Assembly (NCBI RefSeq): GCF_000373965.1
Contig: NZ_KB892866.1
Span: 152,566-216,565, forward strand
Origin: Uliginosibacterium gangwonense DSM 18521
Lineage (GTDB): Bacteria > Pseudomonadota > Gammaproteobacteria > Burkholderiales > Rhodocyclaceae
Direction: 5' to 3'
DNA length: 64,000 nt
Positions within the stretch are counted from its first letter, which is position 1, and each line of letters begins with the position of its first letter. The notes beneath the pieces were generated by a model. The model was given only the letters and a program-made list of their open reading frames with translations, was not told where the DNA came from and searched no databases. Below, piece after piece: positions 52,360 through 60,857 of this stretch. The position numbers and the translations under genes are program-made.

Positions 52360-53313
52360 CTACTGAGCCGTCAACAAGCCTAGCTTGTAAGGCGCTGCGT
52401 CATAAGCGCCACTATAACTGGGGTCGAGTCCTTGATATAAATACTGCATATGGCAGGCATCGATTTCCATTTTTTGATCATACCCAGCGCGAATCATTTC
52501 ACCGTGGCTAATACTGGTAGTCCATTTGCCAGTGGGGAATGAAACGTTGCTTGCGCCTGCAAAGGGGTCTGCTTCTGACGTCTTATATGCAGTCCACGGG
52601 CCATCCAGACTGGTCGAAGTCCAGGCTCTGAAGAGGCGCGGGCCAGATTGCCAACCTTCTACGATCAGAAGGTATTTGTTCAGGCCCTGCAGTTTGTATA
52701 CATTGGAAGCCTCAAACAACTGGTTTTGCGCACCAGACATTACCGTCGTATAACCGCTGAAGTGCGGGAAATTGGCGACACTGGTCTTGCTCATGTATAG
52801 CTTGCCATCGTCTCTTGAGAAGTACAGATAACAGTTGCTATCGTTACAAATCACCCAAAAGTCCAGTGCGTTAGTAGGCTCGCCAGACAACAGAGATTGT
52901 GGCGATGTCCAGCCCGAAACGTTGTTGATATCCGAATTGGTGGAGTATCTGCCGCCCCATTGCGTGATCAGGTACCACTTCTTTTGCGGCGCAAAATAGA
53001 ACACTTGTGGCGCGACTGTAGAACTTCCACCTGCTTTAAAGCTGGTTTGATTCGCAGACGACGCTGAATTGAAATCCGAAAAGTTCATGTATATGGACTT
53101 GTAACCGCCGTTATAAACCGTTGCAAATACATGGTATTTACCGTTGTAATTGACAACCGTTGGATCTTTCACCGAAACATTGCCATTTTTGGGTGAAATA
53201 AGCGGTGCGCTAGATTTCCAGCTTAAGGTTTTTGGAAGATCGCATATGGTGGCTGCATACGCAGCGGTTGCACCAATAGCGAATGATATTCCGACCAACA
53301 GTTTCCGCAGCAT
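52360..53313 (-). CDS. GH62 alpha-L-arabinofuranosidase
   Basis: A 317-residue secreted enzyme with signal peptide ending AAYAA. The single domain is a five-bladed beta-propeller removing arabinose from arabinoxylan. Typical motifs are LSWKSSAPLISPKNG then VSVKDPTVV (base Asp50), ALDFWVICNDSNCYLYFS (Asp151) and LFEASNVYKL (acid Glu201). Near the end, WTTSISHGEMIRAGYDQKMEIDACHMQYLYQGLDPS is the usual GH62 finish. AGGAGG lies seven bases before the ATG. No carbohydrate-binding module is attached. Confidence 0.9.
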   Translation of the reverse strand: MLRKLLVGISFAIGATAAYAATICDLPKTLSWKSSAPLISPKNGNVSVKDPTVVNYNGKYHVFATVYNGGYKSIYMNFSDFNSASSANQTSFKAGGSSTVAPQVFYFAPQKKWYLITQWGGRYSTNSDINNVSGWTSPQSLLSGEPTNALDFWVICNDSNCYLYFSRDDGKLYMSKTSVANFPHFSGYTTVMSGAQNQLFEASNVYKLQGLNKYLLIVEGWQSGPRLFRAWTSTSLDGPWTAYKTSEADPFAGASNVSFPTGKWTTSISHGEMIRAGYDQKMEIDACHMQYLYQGLDPSYSGAYDAAPYKLGLLTAQ

Positions 53314-53450
53314 TGACTTGCCTCCTGCATTAATATGATTAATTAGAAAATGCGAAACTTTCTACGCTCTACAGCACTACTAACCAAAGTAATGTCGGAT
53401 ACCTCCTTTCACATTAACCTTAACCAATCACTGTCCAATGAGCAAAAAGA

Positions 53451-53476
53451 GAAGTCCTTGCACAAAGCCGGACTTC
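53451..53476. repeat. Hairpin between GH62 and GH10 genes
   Basis: GAAGTCC and GGACTTC are perfect seven-base arms. It lies in a 320-base gap with no gene; the rest of that gap looks like promoter and leader sequence for GH62. Confidence 0.45.
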
Positions 53477-53646
53477 ACCATTCAACTTCCGACAAAACGG
53501 ACCATCTGTGTGCATGCACATGGCTACGATAAGTAACCATGCCATTGTGTAAAAATCGATTTAAACGACTTGCAGCACCCCAGAGAGAATTCCGGGGGCC
53601 GCGATTTTGATCGAGTCATGCCCGGATGGCATGACAGCACACAAAG

Positions 53647-54633
53647 TTATTTTGTCTTTGCGTTGGTTGTTGCCACATAGCCTTTCAACCAAGTCAGCGC
53701 AGGGCGCTCCTTGCCGTTGCTATAAAGGCCAGAACCATCTTTCCAGGTTTCACCAGACCTATATCCCCACAAGGTGATCCCCTTTACGCTACTGTGTTGC
53801 CACATAACCGGGAACAACTCCTTGTATTTGGCCAATTGGCCTGCATCTGAGCCACCATTGACGATATCCAACTCTGAAATGTAGATATCTACGCCTAGGC
53901 TTGCATAGTCATCCAGCGTCGCTTTCATCTGGGAGGCATTCATATAGTCCAGATTAAAGTAATGCGACTGCAGTCCAATCCCATCAATCAGATTACGATC
54001 CTTGAGGAGCTTGGCTATCGCCTTGAATTTGCTGCGTGCACTTGGATCATTTTCTGTTCCGTACTCATTCATCAGCAGTTTGGCATTCGGACAATACTGT
54101 TTTGCAAGGTGGAACGATGTGATGATCCAATCCCATCCGGTCGTACCATTACCTCCGAGTGCATTCTTGAAACTTGGGACTTGATGCAATGGTTCGTTCA
54201 CCACGTCAATGGCCCACGATTTCGGATAGCGGGCACAAGCGGCCTTTATCCATTGTTCAACCTCCACACGTTGATCAGAAGAGGAAAGGTTTTTCACCCA
54301 ACCTGGCTCCTGTGATCCCCAAACCAGCGTATGCATTTTGAACTTATATCCCTTTGATACGGCATAATTGTAGGCCACATCTGCCGCCCCCCAATTCATG
54401 GAGCCACGTGTGCCTTCTACGCTTCCCCACTTGGTCCCGTTTTCAGGCGTGACCTGATTCCAATATGTGCCATATTCAGACGGCACATAGCCAGCAATAA
54501 CATTACCGACAAATTTGGCCTTGCCGGTAGCCATCTGAGCGGAAGCGGGTACAGAGGAGAATATCAACCCTACGCAACCAGCCAAGCACATTTGTTTGAA
54601 TATCGAACCAATAGAGCCATTCAAAAATCTCAT
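53647..54633 (-). CDS. GH10 endo-1,4-beta-xylanase
   Basis: A secreted xylanase of 328 residues. The signal peptide ends near SVPASAQ. The TIM barrel has QVTPENGTKWGSVE, HTLVWGSQEPGWV, acid/base Glu in AIDVVNEPLHQ (Glu147), MNEYG, GLQSHYF and the nucleophile in YISELDIVNGG (Glu254), then GITLWGYRSGETW. It lacks extra binding modules. GGAG sits seven bases before ATG 54633, so the upstream ATG codons (54639, 54663) are less likely. GH10 enzymes tolerate side groups and so work well beside GH62 and esterases. Confidence 0.92.
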   Translation of the reverse strand: MRFLNGSIGSIFKQMCLAGCVGLIFSSVPASAQMATGKAKFVGNVIAGYVPSEYGTYWNQVTPENGTKWGSVEGTRGSMNWGAADVAYNYAVSKGYKFKMHTLVWGSQEPGWVKNLSSSDQRVEVEQWIKAACARYPKSWAIDVVNEPLHQVPSFKNALGGNGTTGWDWIITSFHLAKQYCPNAKLLMNEYGTENDPSARSKFKAIAKLLKDRNLIDGIGLQSHYFNLDYMNASQMKATLDDYASLGVDIYISELDIVNGGSDAGQLAKYKELFPVMWQHSSVKGITLWGYRSGETWKDGSGLYSNGKERPALTWLKGYVATTNAKTK

Positions 54634-55208
54634 CGTCATTCTCCAAAAGTTTTGTTTGTGCACATCAATATTTTGTTCACTGAAGTCATATCTAGCGCCG
54701 TCTATCTACAAAATCTTGCTTACAGCCAACCTCCTTTCCTAAGCGTTAGCTAAATTTTGAGTTAAGCCCTCTCATCGCTCCAATTGGACTGGCTTGTACG
54801 AGATTAGTCCAATTCTTTTGTCATGATTAACCTAGTGCGTGCCGGTCTTCCGGACCAGCTGTCTATGATGTGGAGACAGAATATATGGTGGCGGTGCCAT
54901 TAAAGCTGTTTAGATGACATTAAAACTATTGCAGAAATATTTATAGTCCAATTTACGGAACCAAGTTCTTTATTACATATACATGCGAATAAAATTTTCT
55001 CATATTGCGTATGCAGAATTCGGTATGTACTAATTTGTCAATTACATGAATGTTTCTGCTATGCATTAAAAGCGCAGGATGTTTGCTTATCCAGGAGTTT
55101 GATAACTCTTATATATTTCAACTACTTACGTTTTTCAGGACAAGAAATTATGTTGACTGTATATGCATAATAATTGTTTGGTCAACGACGTAAACAATAA
55201 AACAACAG

Positions 55209-55472
55209 TTATTCTTTTCTAAGAATCAAGTTCTTAGCGTTGTGAGCGCTTACATTCATAATTTGTTCGTCTGGGCCGATCATAAATAGATGTACGGCAT
55301 TTACCAAAGTGTCGGATTTCTGTAAGTTAATAGGAATATGCTGAACCGTGAAAGCGGTTTCATTTTCAATAAGCAATGATTTTCTGTCAGAGTTTTTCAT
55401 TGCCGTTTGTCCGAAAATTCCTTGTCCTCGAAGAGTATTTAAGCAGGTGATAATATACTTCAACGCTATCAA
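55209..55472 (-). CDS. Possible small hypothetical protein
   Basis: A frame of up to 87 residues in the AT-rich gap between the GH10 and beta-helix genes. From an internal Met the sequence (KNSDRKSLLIENETAFTVQHI ... LFMIGPDEQIMNV) looks like folded protein, but no ribosome site or family is evident, and a LacI-type operator overlaps its 3' end. It could equally be a chance frame. Confidence 0.3.
   Translation of the reverse strand: MIALKYIITCLNTLRGQGIFGQTAMKNSDRKSLLIENETAFTVQHIPINLQKSDTLVNAVHLFMIGPDEQIMNVSAHNAKNLILRKE
55241..55254. promoter_or_regulatory. LacI-family-type operator
   Basis: TGTGAGCGCTTACA is a near-perfect palindrome centred on AGCGCT, the typical form of operators of LacI/GalR repressors that control sugar use. 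It lies in the upstream region shared by the divergent GH10 and beta-helix genes. No LacI gene is in this window. Confidence 0.5.
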
Positions 55473-55498
55473 CCGATTATCATGAAGACAGGTGCGAA

Positions 55499-57055
55499 AT
55501 GCCTTACAAGCCTAAGTTGATTGCGTCCTCCCTTGTATGTTTTTTTGGCTTGCTGGCGCTGGTTTCATGCGGCGGGGGCGGCGGCAGTAGCGAGAACGGA
55601 AGTTCGAGCACAAGTAGCGATAGTGCATCCACATCAAGTACGTCAGGCACAAGTACAAGCACTACACTTACTTGTGATGCACCGGAGCAATTCTCGATTC
55701 CGAGTACTGGATCTGTTGTGGGAAATGGCACCTTGGCCAGTTGCACAGAAACGGCACTTAAAGCAGCTATATCAACTGGGGGGCACATCACTTTCTCTTG
55801 CGGCAGTGCACCAGTGACAATCGCTGTGACCAGTGAGATAACGATTCCCAAAAATACCGTCATTGACGGATCTGGACTCATCACGCTTGATGGTGGTGGG
55901 AAGAACAGGATATTGGTTGCCGCGAACAATCGCTCTCTTTCTGTTCGTAATATGCGCTTCATAAATGGTACGGCAAGCCAAGATATGACCGGGGCTGGAA
56001 TTGGCGGGGCTGTCTCCGGGCCGTATATGGACAAAATCGAGGTCATTAACAGCATATTTGAAAACAATACCGCCGGGCGTGGTGGTGGTGCTGTGGGGGT
56101 TGGAACCGCAGGTTCTCTGGTAATTTCGGGCAGTACCTTTAAAGGTAACAATGCGTGGTATGGCGGTGCTGTTTATAGCCTGCTCTCACCGCTTACGATT
56201 GTGAATTCCGTATTTACAGGAAATAGTACAACGACAAGCGGAGGGCTGGGCGATGGGGGGGCGATTGGTACAGACGGCGCCTCAACAGACCCTAGTGACG
56301 CCATTGGTGGCGATATCAAGATATGTGGAACGCAAATTACCAATAATAAAGCCTACGGTAGCGGCGGCGGAGCCTATTTGTGGGTATATCCGCCGGATCG
56401 AATTATTATTGAGCGGACGACTGTTTCAAACAATGTTGTTTCGCCGAATGGCAGAAACAGTAATGGACTCGGCGGAGGCATGCGTGTTAGCAACGGAGAA
56501 ATCTATATCAAGCGTTCCAGCTTCCTATCTAATACGAGCGAAGGTAACGGTGGAGGGCTTTATCTGGACTGTGCCCCTACTTGCATGCTGACCAACAGTA
56601 CATTCTATAAAAACACAGCAGCAGCTTACGGTGGCGCCATTTTTGGAGATAAACACCAAAGCAATAACGTCACGTTTGCCAGCAATTCTGCTGGAGGACA
56701 TGGCGGGGCTATCTTCGGTAGTAATTTTGTATTGAACAACACTGTATTCCTGGACAACTCGGCCGGTAATCCGTGGGGGCAAGCCATGTCATGCAGTTCG
56801 ACAGGGACTGGTGTCAATGTCATGCAATGGCTCTCTGCTTCATCCACTGGGGGCGGTGACAAATGTATTCCAAGCATTACAGCGGCCAACCCTCTGCTTG
56901 GCGCTCCCGCAGATAATGGCGGGCCGACATGGACGATGCTTCCTGCTGCAAGTAGTCCGCTCCTCCAGGCAGGAACAAATTGCGAATCCATTGATCAGCG
57001 CGGTAATTCCCGTAACACAAGCAAGTGCGATCTCGGGGCTGTAGAGCTGCCCTAG
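55499..57055 (+). CDS. Beta-helix lipoprotein with choice-of-anchor-Q type C-terminus
   Basis: A 518-residue surface or periplasmic lipoprotein. The lipobox is LALVSCGGGGG (Cys near residue 24), followed by a 35-residue Ser/Thr/Gly linker. From about residue 90 to 420 it forms a right-handed beta-helix, with repeats such as SIFENNTAGRGGGAVG, STFKGNNAWYGGAVY and SFLSNTSEGNGGGLYL, the polymorphic-outer-membrane-protein pattern. The end has PLLGAPADNGGPTWTMLPAASSPLLQAG, then RGNSRNTSKCDLGAVE, the choice-of-anchor-Q signature. Neighbouring xylanases suggest polysaccharide binding or cleavage, but no lyase residues can be assigned. Confidence 0.75.
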   Translation: MPYKPKLIASSLVCFFGLLALVSCGGGGGSSENGSSSTSSDSASTSSTSGTSTSTTLTCDAPEQFSIPSTGSVVGNGTLASCTETALKAAISTGGHITFSCGSAPVTIAVTSEITIPKNTVIDGSGLITLDGGGKNRILVAANNRSLSVRNMRFINGTASQDMTGAGIGGAVSGPYMDKIEVINSIFENNTAGRGGGAVGVGTAGSLVISGSTFKGNNAWYGGAVYSLLSPLTIVNSVFTGNSTTTSGGLGDGGAIGTDGASTDPSDAIGGDIKICGTQITNNKAYGSGGGAYLWVYPPDRIIIERTTVSNNVVSPNGRNSNGLGGGMRVSNGEIYIKRSSFLSNTSEGNGGGLYLDCAPTCMLTNSTFYKNTAAAYGGAIFGDKHQSNNVTFASNSAGGHGGAIFGSNFVLNNTVFLDNSAGNPWGQAMSCSSTGTGVNVMQWLSASSTGGGDKCIPSITAANPLLGAPADNGGPTWTMLPAASSPLLQAGTNCESIDQRGNSRNTSKCDLGAVELP

Positions 57056-57098
57056 ATGAGTTGATGATTGCATGGAAAGTTTAATTTAAAGGTGAGTA

Positions 57099-58004
57099 AT
57101 GCAGTATCTCAAAATGCATAAGACAGCGGCTCTGTGTTGTGCTCTGGCCATTTTTATAACAGGTTGTGGTGGTGGATCGGGAGCCACCACTGCAACTTCT
57201 GATAATTCTGCGAGTACGTCTACGGGCGGCAGTTCTTCATCGGGCGGGACTCTCTCCAATGCCAGCGCAGGTTGCGGTACATCTGCACAGTTTTCGGACG
57301 GGAAGTATTCTTTGGTATCTGATGGGGTTACTCGGGAGTTTTGGGTCAGCGTTCCGTCAACCTACAGCAAGAGCCATCCCTATCCTGTTGTCGTGGGCCT
57401 TCATTGGCGTGGAGGTCAGGCAAGCGATGTGTATAACGGAGGCTCTTGGGCAAGTAGCAAGGCCTTTTATGGGCTGAAGGAACTCTATGGTGACACTGCA
57501 ATATTTGTAGCTCCTGATGGACTCGATAATGGGTGGGCCAATAGCAATAACCAGGATATTCACTTTATGCGGGCGATGGTGGCCAAAATCCAGCAGGGGT
57601 TATGCATTGATAATTCACATATCTATGCAACTGGGTTTAGCTTTGGAGGCATGATGTCCAATGCCATCGGTTGTGAGATGGGGGATACTTTCCGAGCTGT
57701 CGCGCCGATGTCTGGATCTCTATGGAGTGGTTGTGCAGATTCATCCAAGAGGGTTGCTGCCATTTTTTTGCACTCGAAAATAGATGCGGTGGTTGACTAC
57801 AAGTATGGGGAAGAGGCACGGGATAAGTATCTCGCCAGGAACAGCTGTACGACGACCACGCGTGCCATCGGCACAAACGGTTGCATGGAATATCAGGGAT
57901 GCCAAGCCCAATACCCTGTGGTGTGGTGCGGATACGACGGCGGTGGTCATTGGCCTCCTGCTTTTGCAGCGCAGGAGATCAAAACCTTTTTTGACCGTTT
58001 CTAA
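57099..58004 (+). CDS. CE1-like feruloyl esterase lipoprotein, paralogue of 49840-50781
   Basis: A 301-residue exported esterase with possible lipobox (ITGC, Cys23) and a short Ser/Gly linker. The catalytic domain is almost the same as in the first copy: VVVGLHWRGGQASDVYNGGS, Ser181 in YATGFSFGGMMSN, FLHSKIDAVVDY and GGGHWPPAFAAQEIKTFFDRF. Linkers and signals differ, so this is a duplication of the enzyme part with diverged leaders. AAAGG lies close before the ATG. It lies 43 bases after the beta-helix gene and may be co-transcribed with it. Confidence 0.86.
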   Translation: MQYLKMHKTAALCCALAIFITGCGGGSGATTATSDNSASTSTGGSSSSGGTLSNASAGCGTSAQFSDGKYSLVSDGVTREFWVSVPSTYSKSHPYPVVVGLHWRGGQASDVYNGGSWASSKAFYGLKELYGDTAIFVAPDGLDNGWANSNNQDIHFMRAMVAKIQQGLCIDNSHIYATGFSFGGMMSNAIGCEMGDTFRAVAPMSGSLWSGCADSSKRVAAIFLHSKIDAVVDYKYGEEARDKYLARNSCTTTTRAIGTNGCMEYQGCQAQYPVVWCGYDGGGHWPPAFAAQEIKTFFDRF

Positions 58005-58340
58005 ACCACAGTTCATCTAGGCCCGGGAACGCTCTGATGTGGCGGTGTGATTGGTTTCCGTGCAGCTTGGTGACGCAGAGACTTGGCATGGGCGGCTGTT
58101 TCCTGCGTAATAGGGGCTGTCCAGAGACTTTGTCTGCCTGCAAGCGATTGCTGAATTTGCCCAACAGTGCTGCAACATTGTCCAGAGCTGTTTCTTGGGG
58201 CCTATAATGCTGGCAAGCACAGGGTGAGGGGGTCGGTGCCTTGCCTACGGTCTGCTGTGATTGACCGGTTTGTATCGAAGGAGCCGCAGGGCGTTGCGTG
58301 CAGTACCGGAGCGGCGATTTTGTGAGAGGTTCGATTGCAT
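58005..58340. other. Gene-poor gap
   Basis: About 336 bases between the second esterase and the Imm10 gene. No gene, repeat or clear terminator seen. Confidence 0.5.
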
Positions 58341-58769
58341 ATGAAGGATGAGCAAGTGCTGCGTCCTGGCTCCCAGGGCGAGATGACGGTCCGCTTTGAT
58401 GCCGGGTGCGTCACGGTAACAGATGAGGAAGATGCCTGGCTTGTCTGTTTTGCCGATCAGGCTGTGTCGCCTGTCCGTTATTTTTTGCTGCAGCGTGCTC
58501 ATGAATTCGACGCCCAGGATATCCAGTTCGACATGGCAACCTACCATGTTGAACGCGATGACCAGAGCCAGTCCTGCTACGGCGGCATCGCGGTGTTTGA
58601 TCTGTATCGTGATCGGGTTGTCGTGCGTCTGAATGTCGAAGGCTCGCAAAGCTTGGAAACCCTAGGATTAGACGTACAGTTTGCCCTGGATGACACCCGC
58701 TTTGAGTGCCTCAGGCAGCAATTGGAGCGTATCTTTGCGGGTACTTCATGCTTGGTGATTCACGGCTAG
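58341..58769 (+). CDS. Imm10-family immunity protein
   Basis: A 142-residue small cytoplasmic protein. The core, SPVRYFLLQRAHEFDAQDIQFDMATYHVE, then QSCYGGIAVFDLYRDRVVVRL, matches the Imm10 immunity family that neutralises toxins of contact-dependent or polymorphic toxin systems. No toxin gene is adjacent, so it is an orphan, perhaps protecting against neighbours. ATG 58341 has GAGAGG about 11 bases upstream; a TTG at 58335 is possible. Confidence 0.75.
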   Translation: MKDEQVLRPGSQGEMTVRFDAGCVTVTDEEDAWLVCFADQAVSPVRYFLLQRAHEFDAQDIQFDMATYHVERDDQSQSCYGGIAVFDLYRDRVVVRLNVEGSQSLETLGLDVQFALDDTRFECLRQQLERIFAGTSCLVIHG

Positions 58770-58981
58770 TATTTGAGCGCCTTGTTAGTATGAGCTGTCA
58801 TGCGATCGTTCTGTTCAGGTGTGTGAGCATGTCGATAAATCATGACTAATTGGGGCTGTGGCGCTTATCGCATGATGATGCCTTTTTTCATGTATCCAGA
58901 TTCCGCCTGTTGTCACAGCCTTGGTGGTGAATGCCTGTGTGAGACACTACATCAGTATAAGAATGGGGTAGAGGTATAAAG

Positions 58982-59653
58982 ATGATGGTCTTGCAGTGCC
59001 TGGCGGCGGTGCTGGTGGCGTCACGGACTTACTGGTATGTGGCTTTGCCGTTGTTGATAGTAGCGATTGTGTTTGTTTTGGGCGTGGCCGCCGTAATGCC
59101 AAGCCGGGTGGCAACCCTGTTACGTGGAATACCTTCGGTGTTGGTGATCGGTTTTTTCGCCAACCAGTTTGCCGGGCATTTTGCAAGCAACTGGTTGCTC
59201 GCCACTTCTGGCATTGCTGGCTCGGCCACGGTTGTGTCGATTGAATCGACCTCTTCCATGTACAACGATCAGCCGGTGATGCGCCATCAGGTGATGATTC
59301 GCCCGCAGCAGGGTGGGGCGGTGATACAAACCTACTTTGATACCAGCGACTTCAACATTACCCCGCAGCCGACTGAGGGTGGTTATGTGTATCCACAGCA
59401 GGGGAGCCGCTTCAACGTGCGCTATCTGCCCGATTTCCCGCGTGCTGTCGTCGTCCTCTCTGATGATGACAGCCCCTATAGTCGGAGTCTGCGTTGTCAG
59501 CACAGTATGGAAGTACAAAACAAACTGAGCAACCAACTGGCATTTGACCCCCAGAATGGCGAATTCAAGGCCGCCCTGGCAAACGCCAAGCATGTGGCGG
59601 AGCAGGACTGCCGCGACCCCGATGTGCCTGCTACAGAGACACCAATCCCGTAG
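58982..59653 (+). CDS. Hypothetical membrane protein
   Basis: A 223-residue protein with N-terminal hydrophobic segments at about residues 5-40 and 45-75, then a soluble beta-rich domain (TVVSIESTSSMYNDQPVMRHQVMIRPQQGG ... RFNVRYLPDFPRAVVVLSDD) and a polar tail. The soluble part resembles the DUF3592-like fold seen in membrane proteins beside toxin or secretion genes, but I am not certain. GAGG is eight bases before the ATG. Confidence 0.65.
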   Translation: MMVLQCLAAVLVASRTYWYVALPLLIVAIVFVLGVAAVMPSRVATLLRGIPSVLVIGFFANQFAGHFASNWLLATSGIAGSATVVSIESTSSMYNDQPVMRHQVMIRPQQGGAVIQTYFDTSDFNITPQPTEGGYVYPQQGSRFNVRYLPDFPRAVVVLSDDDSPYSRSLRCQHSMEVQNKLSNQLAFDPQNGEFKAALANAKHVAEQDCRDPDVPATETPIP

Positions 59654-59749
59654 TTATCCCTGTGCATGCGGAAACCCGCAAGAAGCGCTCAAAGCTCTTC
59701 GTATTCATGACGCATTAAATGACCTGGTACATCACGTCACTCTGGTGCG

Positions 59750-60019
59750 CTACAGATACTCGGAGAAGTCACACTGGTAACTGCTATGAGTAGGAGAAAA
59801 GATCTTACTCGCCCACTCCTTGAAATCTGCCAAGGTTTCAATCTTGTACCGCGTTCCAAAACTCACGATCTCGATTCTCGGAAGCTCATCGCGCAATGCT
59901 CGAAGGCAGGCAATGCAGGCCTGCGCCGGAGAGGCCGTGTCGTACCAAATCGATTCCAGGAACTGGCACCGCAGTTCTCCACCAACAAAAATGTCATGAA
60001 CAGGTTGCGGTGAGTTCAT
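59750..60019 (-). CDS. Small hypothetical protein
   Basis: An 89-residue frame (MNSPQPVHDIFVGGELRCQFL ... LRALRDELPRIEIVSFGTRYKIETLADFKEWA). It reads as a compact alpha/beta protein with regular composition, and no overlapping alternative gene exists. No ribosome site is obvious and I recognise no family. Confidence 0.45.
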   Translation of the reverse strand: MNSPQPVHDIFVGGELRCQFLESIWYDTASPAQACIACLRALRDELPRIEIVSFGTRYKIETLADFKEWASKIFSPTHSSYQCDFSEYL

Positions 60020-60129
60020 CGTTTGATCAAATGACTTAGGATAAATGAATTAAGAACTGTAGATTGTAGAGCAAAACTATGTATAGCCCACGATTGACAC
60101 CGACTTCCAGCCGCCAATCTTCAGCGTGT

Positions 60130-60363
60130 AGGTTGGGAAAGCCGAAGGCGTCTCCCAACGCTTCTCATCTCTCCACAGCCAGGATTTCACACTCTGCATC
60201 ACTCCCCCTGTCTGGTGGATAAATGCTTTGAGCCACTGCATCACGATTATGCCGATAATTCGCTATGCGCTAATCATGAATAGGATTTTTAACTGTACAA
60301 ATAACGCCGTGCTGCGAATTACAACGCAAAAGCGTTGGGAGACGCCTTCGGCTTTCCCAACCT
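60130..60363. repeat. 33-base inverted repeats around a 130-base unit
   Basis: AGGTTGGGAAAGCCGAAGGC (start of a 33-base unit, 60130-60162) recurs exactly as its reverse complement at 60331-60363. Each arm is itself a short palindrome (GTTGGGA...TCCCAAC). Such units are dispersed repeats of the REP/MITE kind in betaproteobacteria. Confidence 0.65.
60211..60340 (+). repeat. 130-base direct repeat, copy 1
   Basis: Starts TCTGGTGGATAAATGCTTTG and ends AAAAGCGTTGGGA. The second copy is at 61959-62088; by eye about 119 of 130 positions agree. The two copies flank the substrate-binding-protein gene. Confidence 0.7.
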
Positions 60364-60381
60364 GCGCGCTGGCACAGTGGC

Positions 60382-60527
60382 AAGGCCGTAACCCGGAGTA
60401 GGTCGGAAAAGCGTAGCGCCTTCCAACGCTTGGTTGTTACGGGATACGCATGGCATGCGTAGGATGGAGCCTACGGCTGATCCGACCTACTATTTCTTCT
60501 CGCATTCCGGGTTACGGCCTTGGCAGG
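60382..60527. repeat. Second palindromic dispersed-repeat block
   Basis: AAGGCCGTAACCCGGA at the left recurs as CCGGGTTACGGCCTT at the right, with nested GTAGGTCGGA / TCCGACCTAC arms and smaller hairpins between. It directly follows the 60130-60363 block and is similar in style, so the stretch is a nest of repeats. Confidence 0.6.
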
Positions 60528-60857
60528 CCTTTGAGGACTCAGAAGATCGCCTGATCTGGCCCCGCCCCGTTAATGAATAATGGATATATTGTGGGGAGCT
60601 GTGCTCTCAGCCTTGTATCTACGCGCTGACGTACGCCATCGCTTCCGGTCCTTACTAGGCGATAACAGGGCTTGCAGCTCTCGGATCTGCCTCGGGTTCC
60701 GGCCTTATATTCCCTTTCATTCATCCGTCAGAGATTGTGCTGGAATGGCGATCTATACTGACTGTAGTTGTTTGGGCGCTTCTGCTACGTCTGGTCGTTG
60801 ATTTTTGAGGCTGACCTGCACGGATGGCGGGGCTTGGATAAGGGGTTAACCATCGTG

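Larger units (their letters stand above)
54634..55498. other. AT-rich divergent regulatory region
   Basis: This 865-base stretch between the GH10 gene (minus) and beta-helix gene (plus) is clearly richer in A and T than its neighbours. It holds the LacI-type operator and one doubtful small frame. It probably carries both promoters. Confidence 0.5.

Noticed and set aside
55504-56151. A 215-residue minus-strand frame over the beta-helix gene
   Set aside because: It is a shadow of the Gly/Ser-rich repeat protein on the plus strand and has a Pro/Leu-rich translation with no start signals.
60130-60530. Palindromic repeats considered as integron attC sites or tRNA genes
   Set aside because: There is no integrase, no attC core pattern and no cloverleaf with acceptor stem; they fit dispersed REP/MITE-like repeats better.
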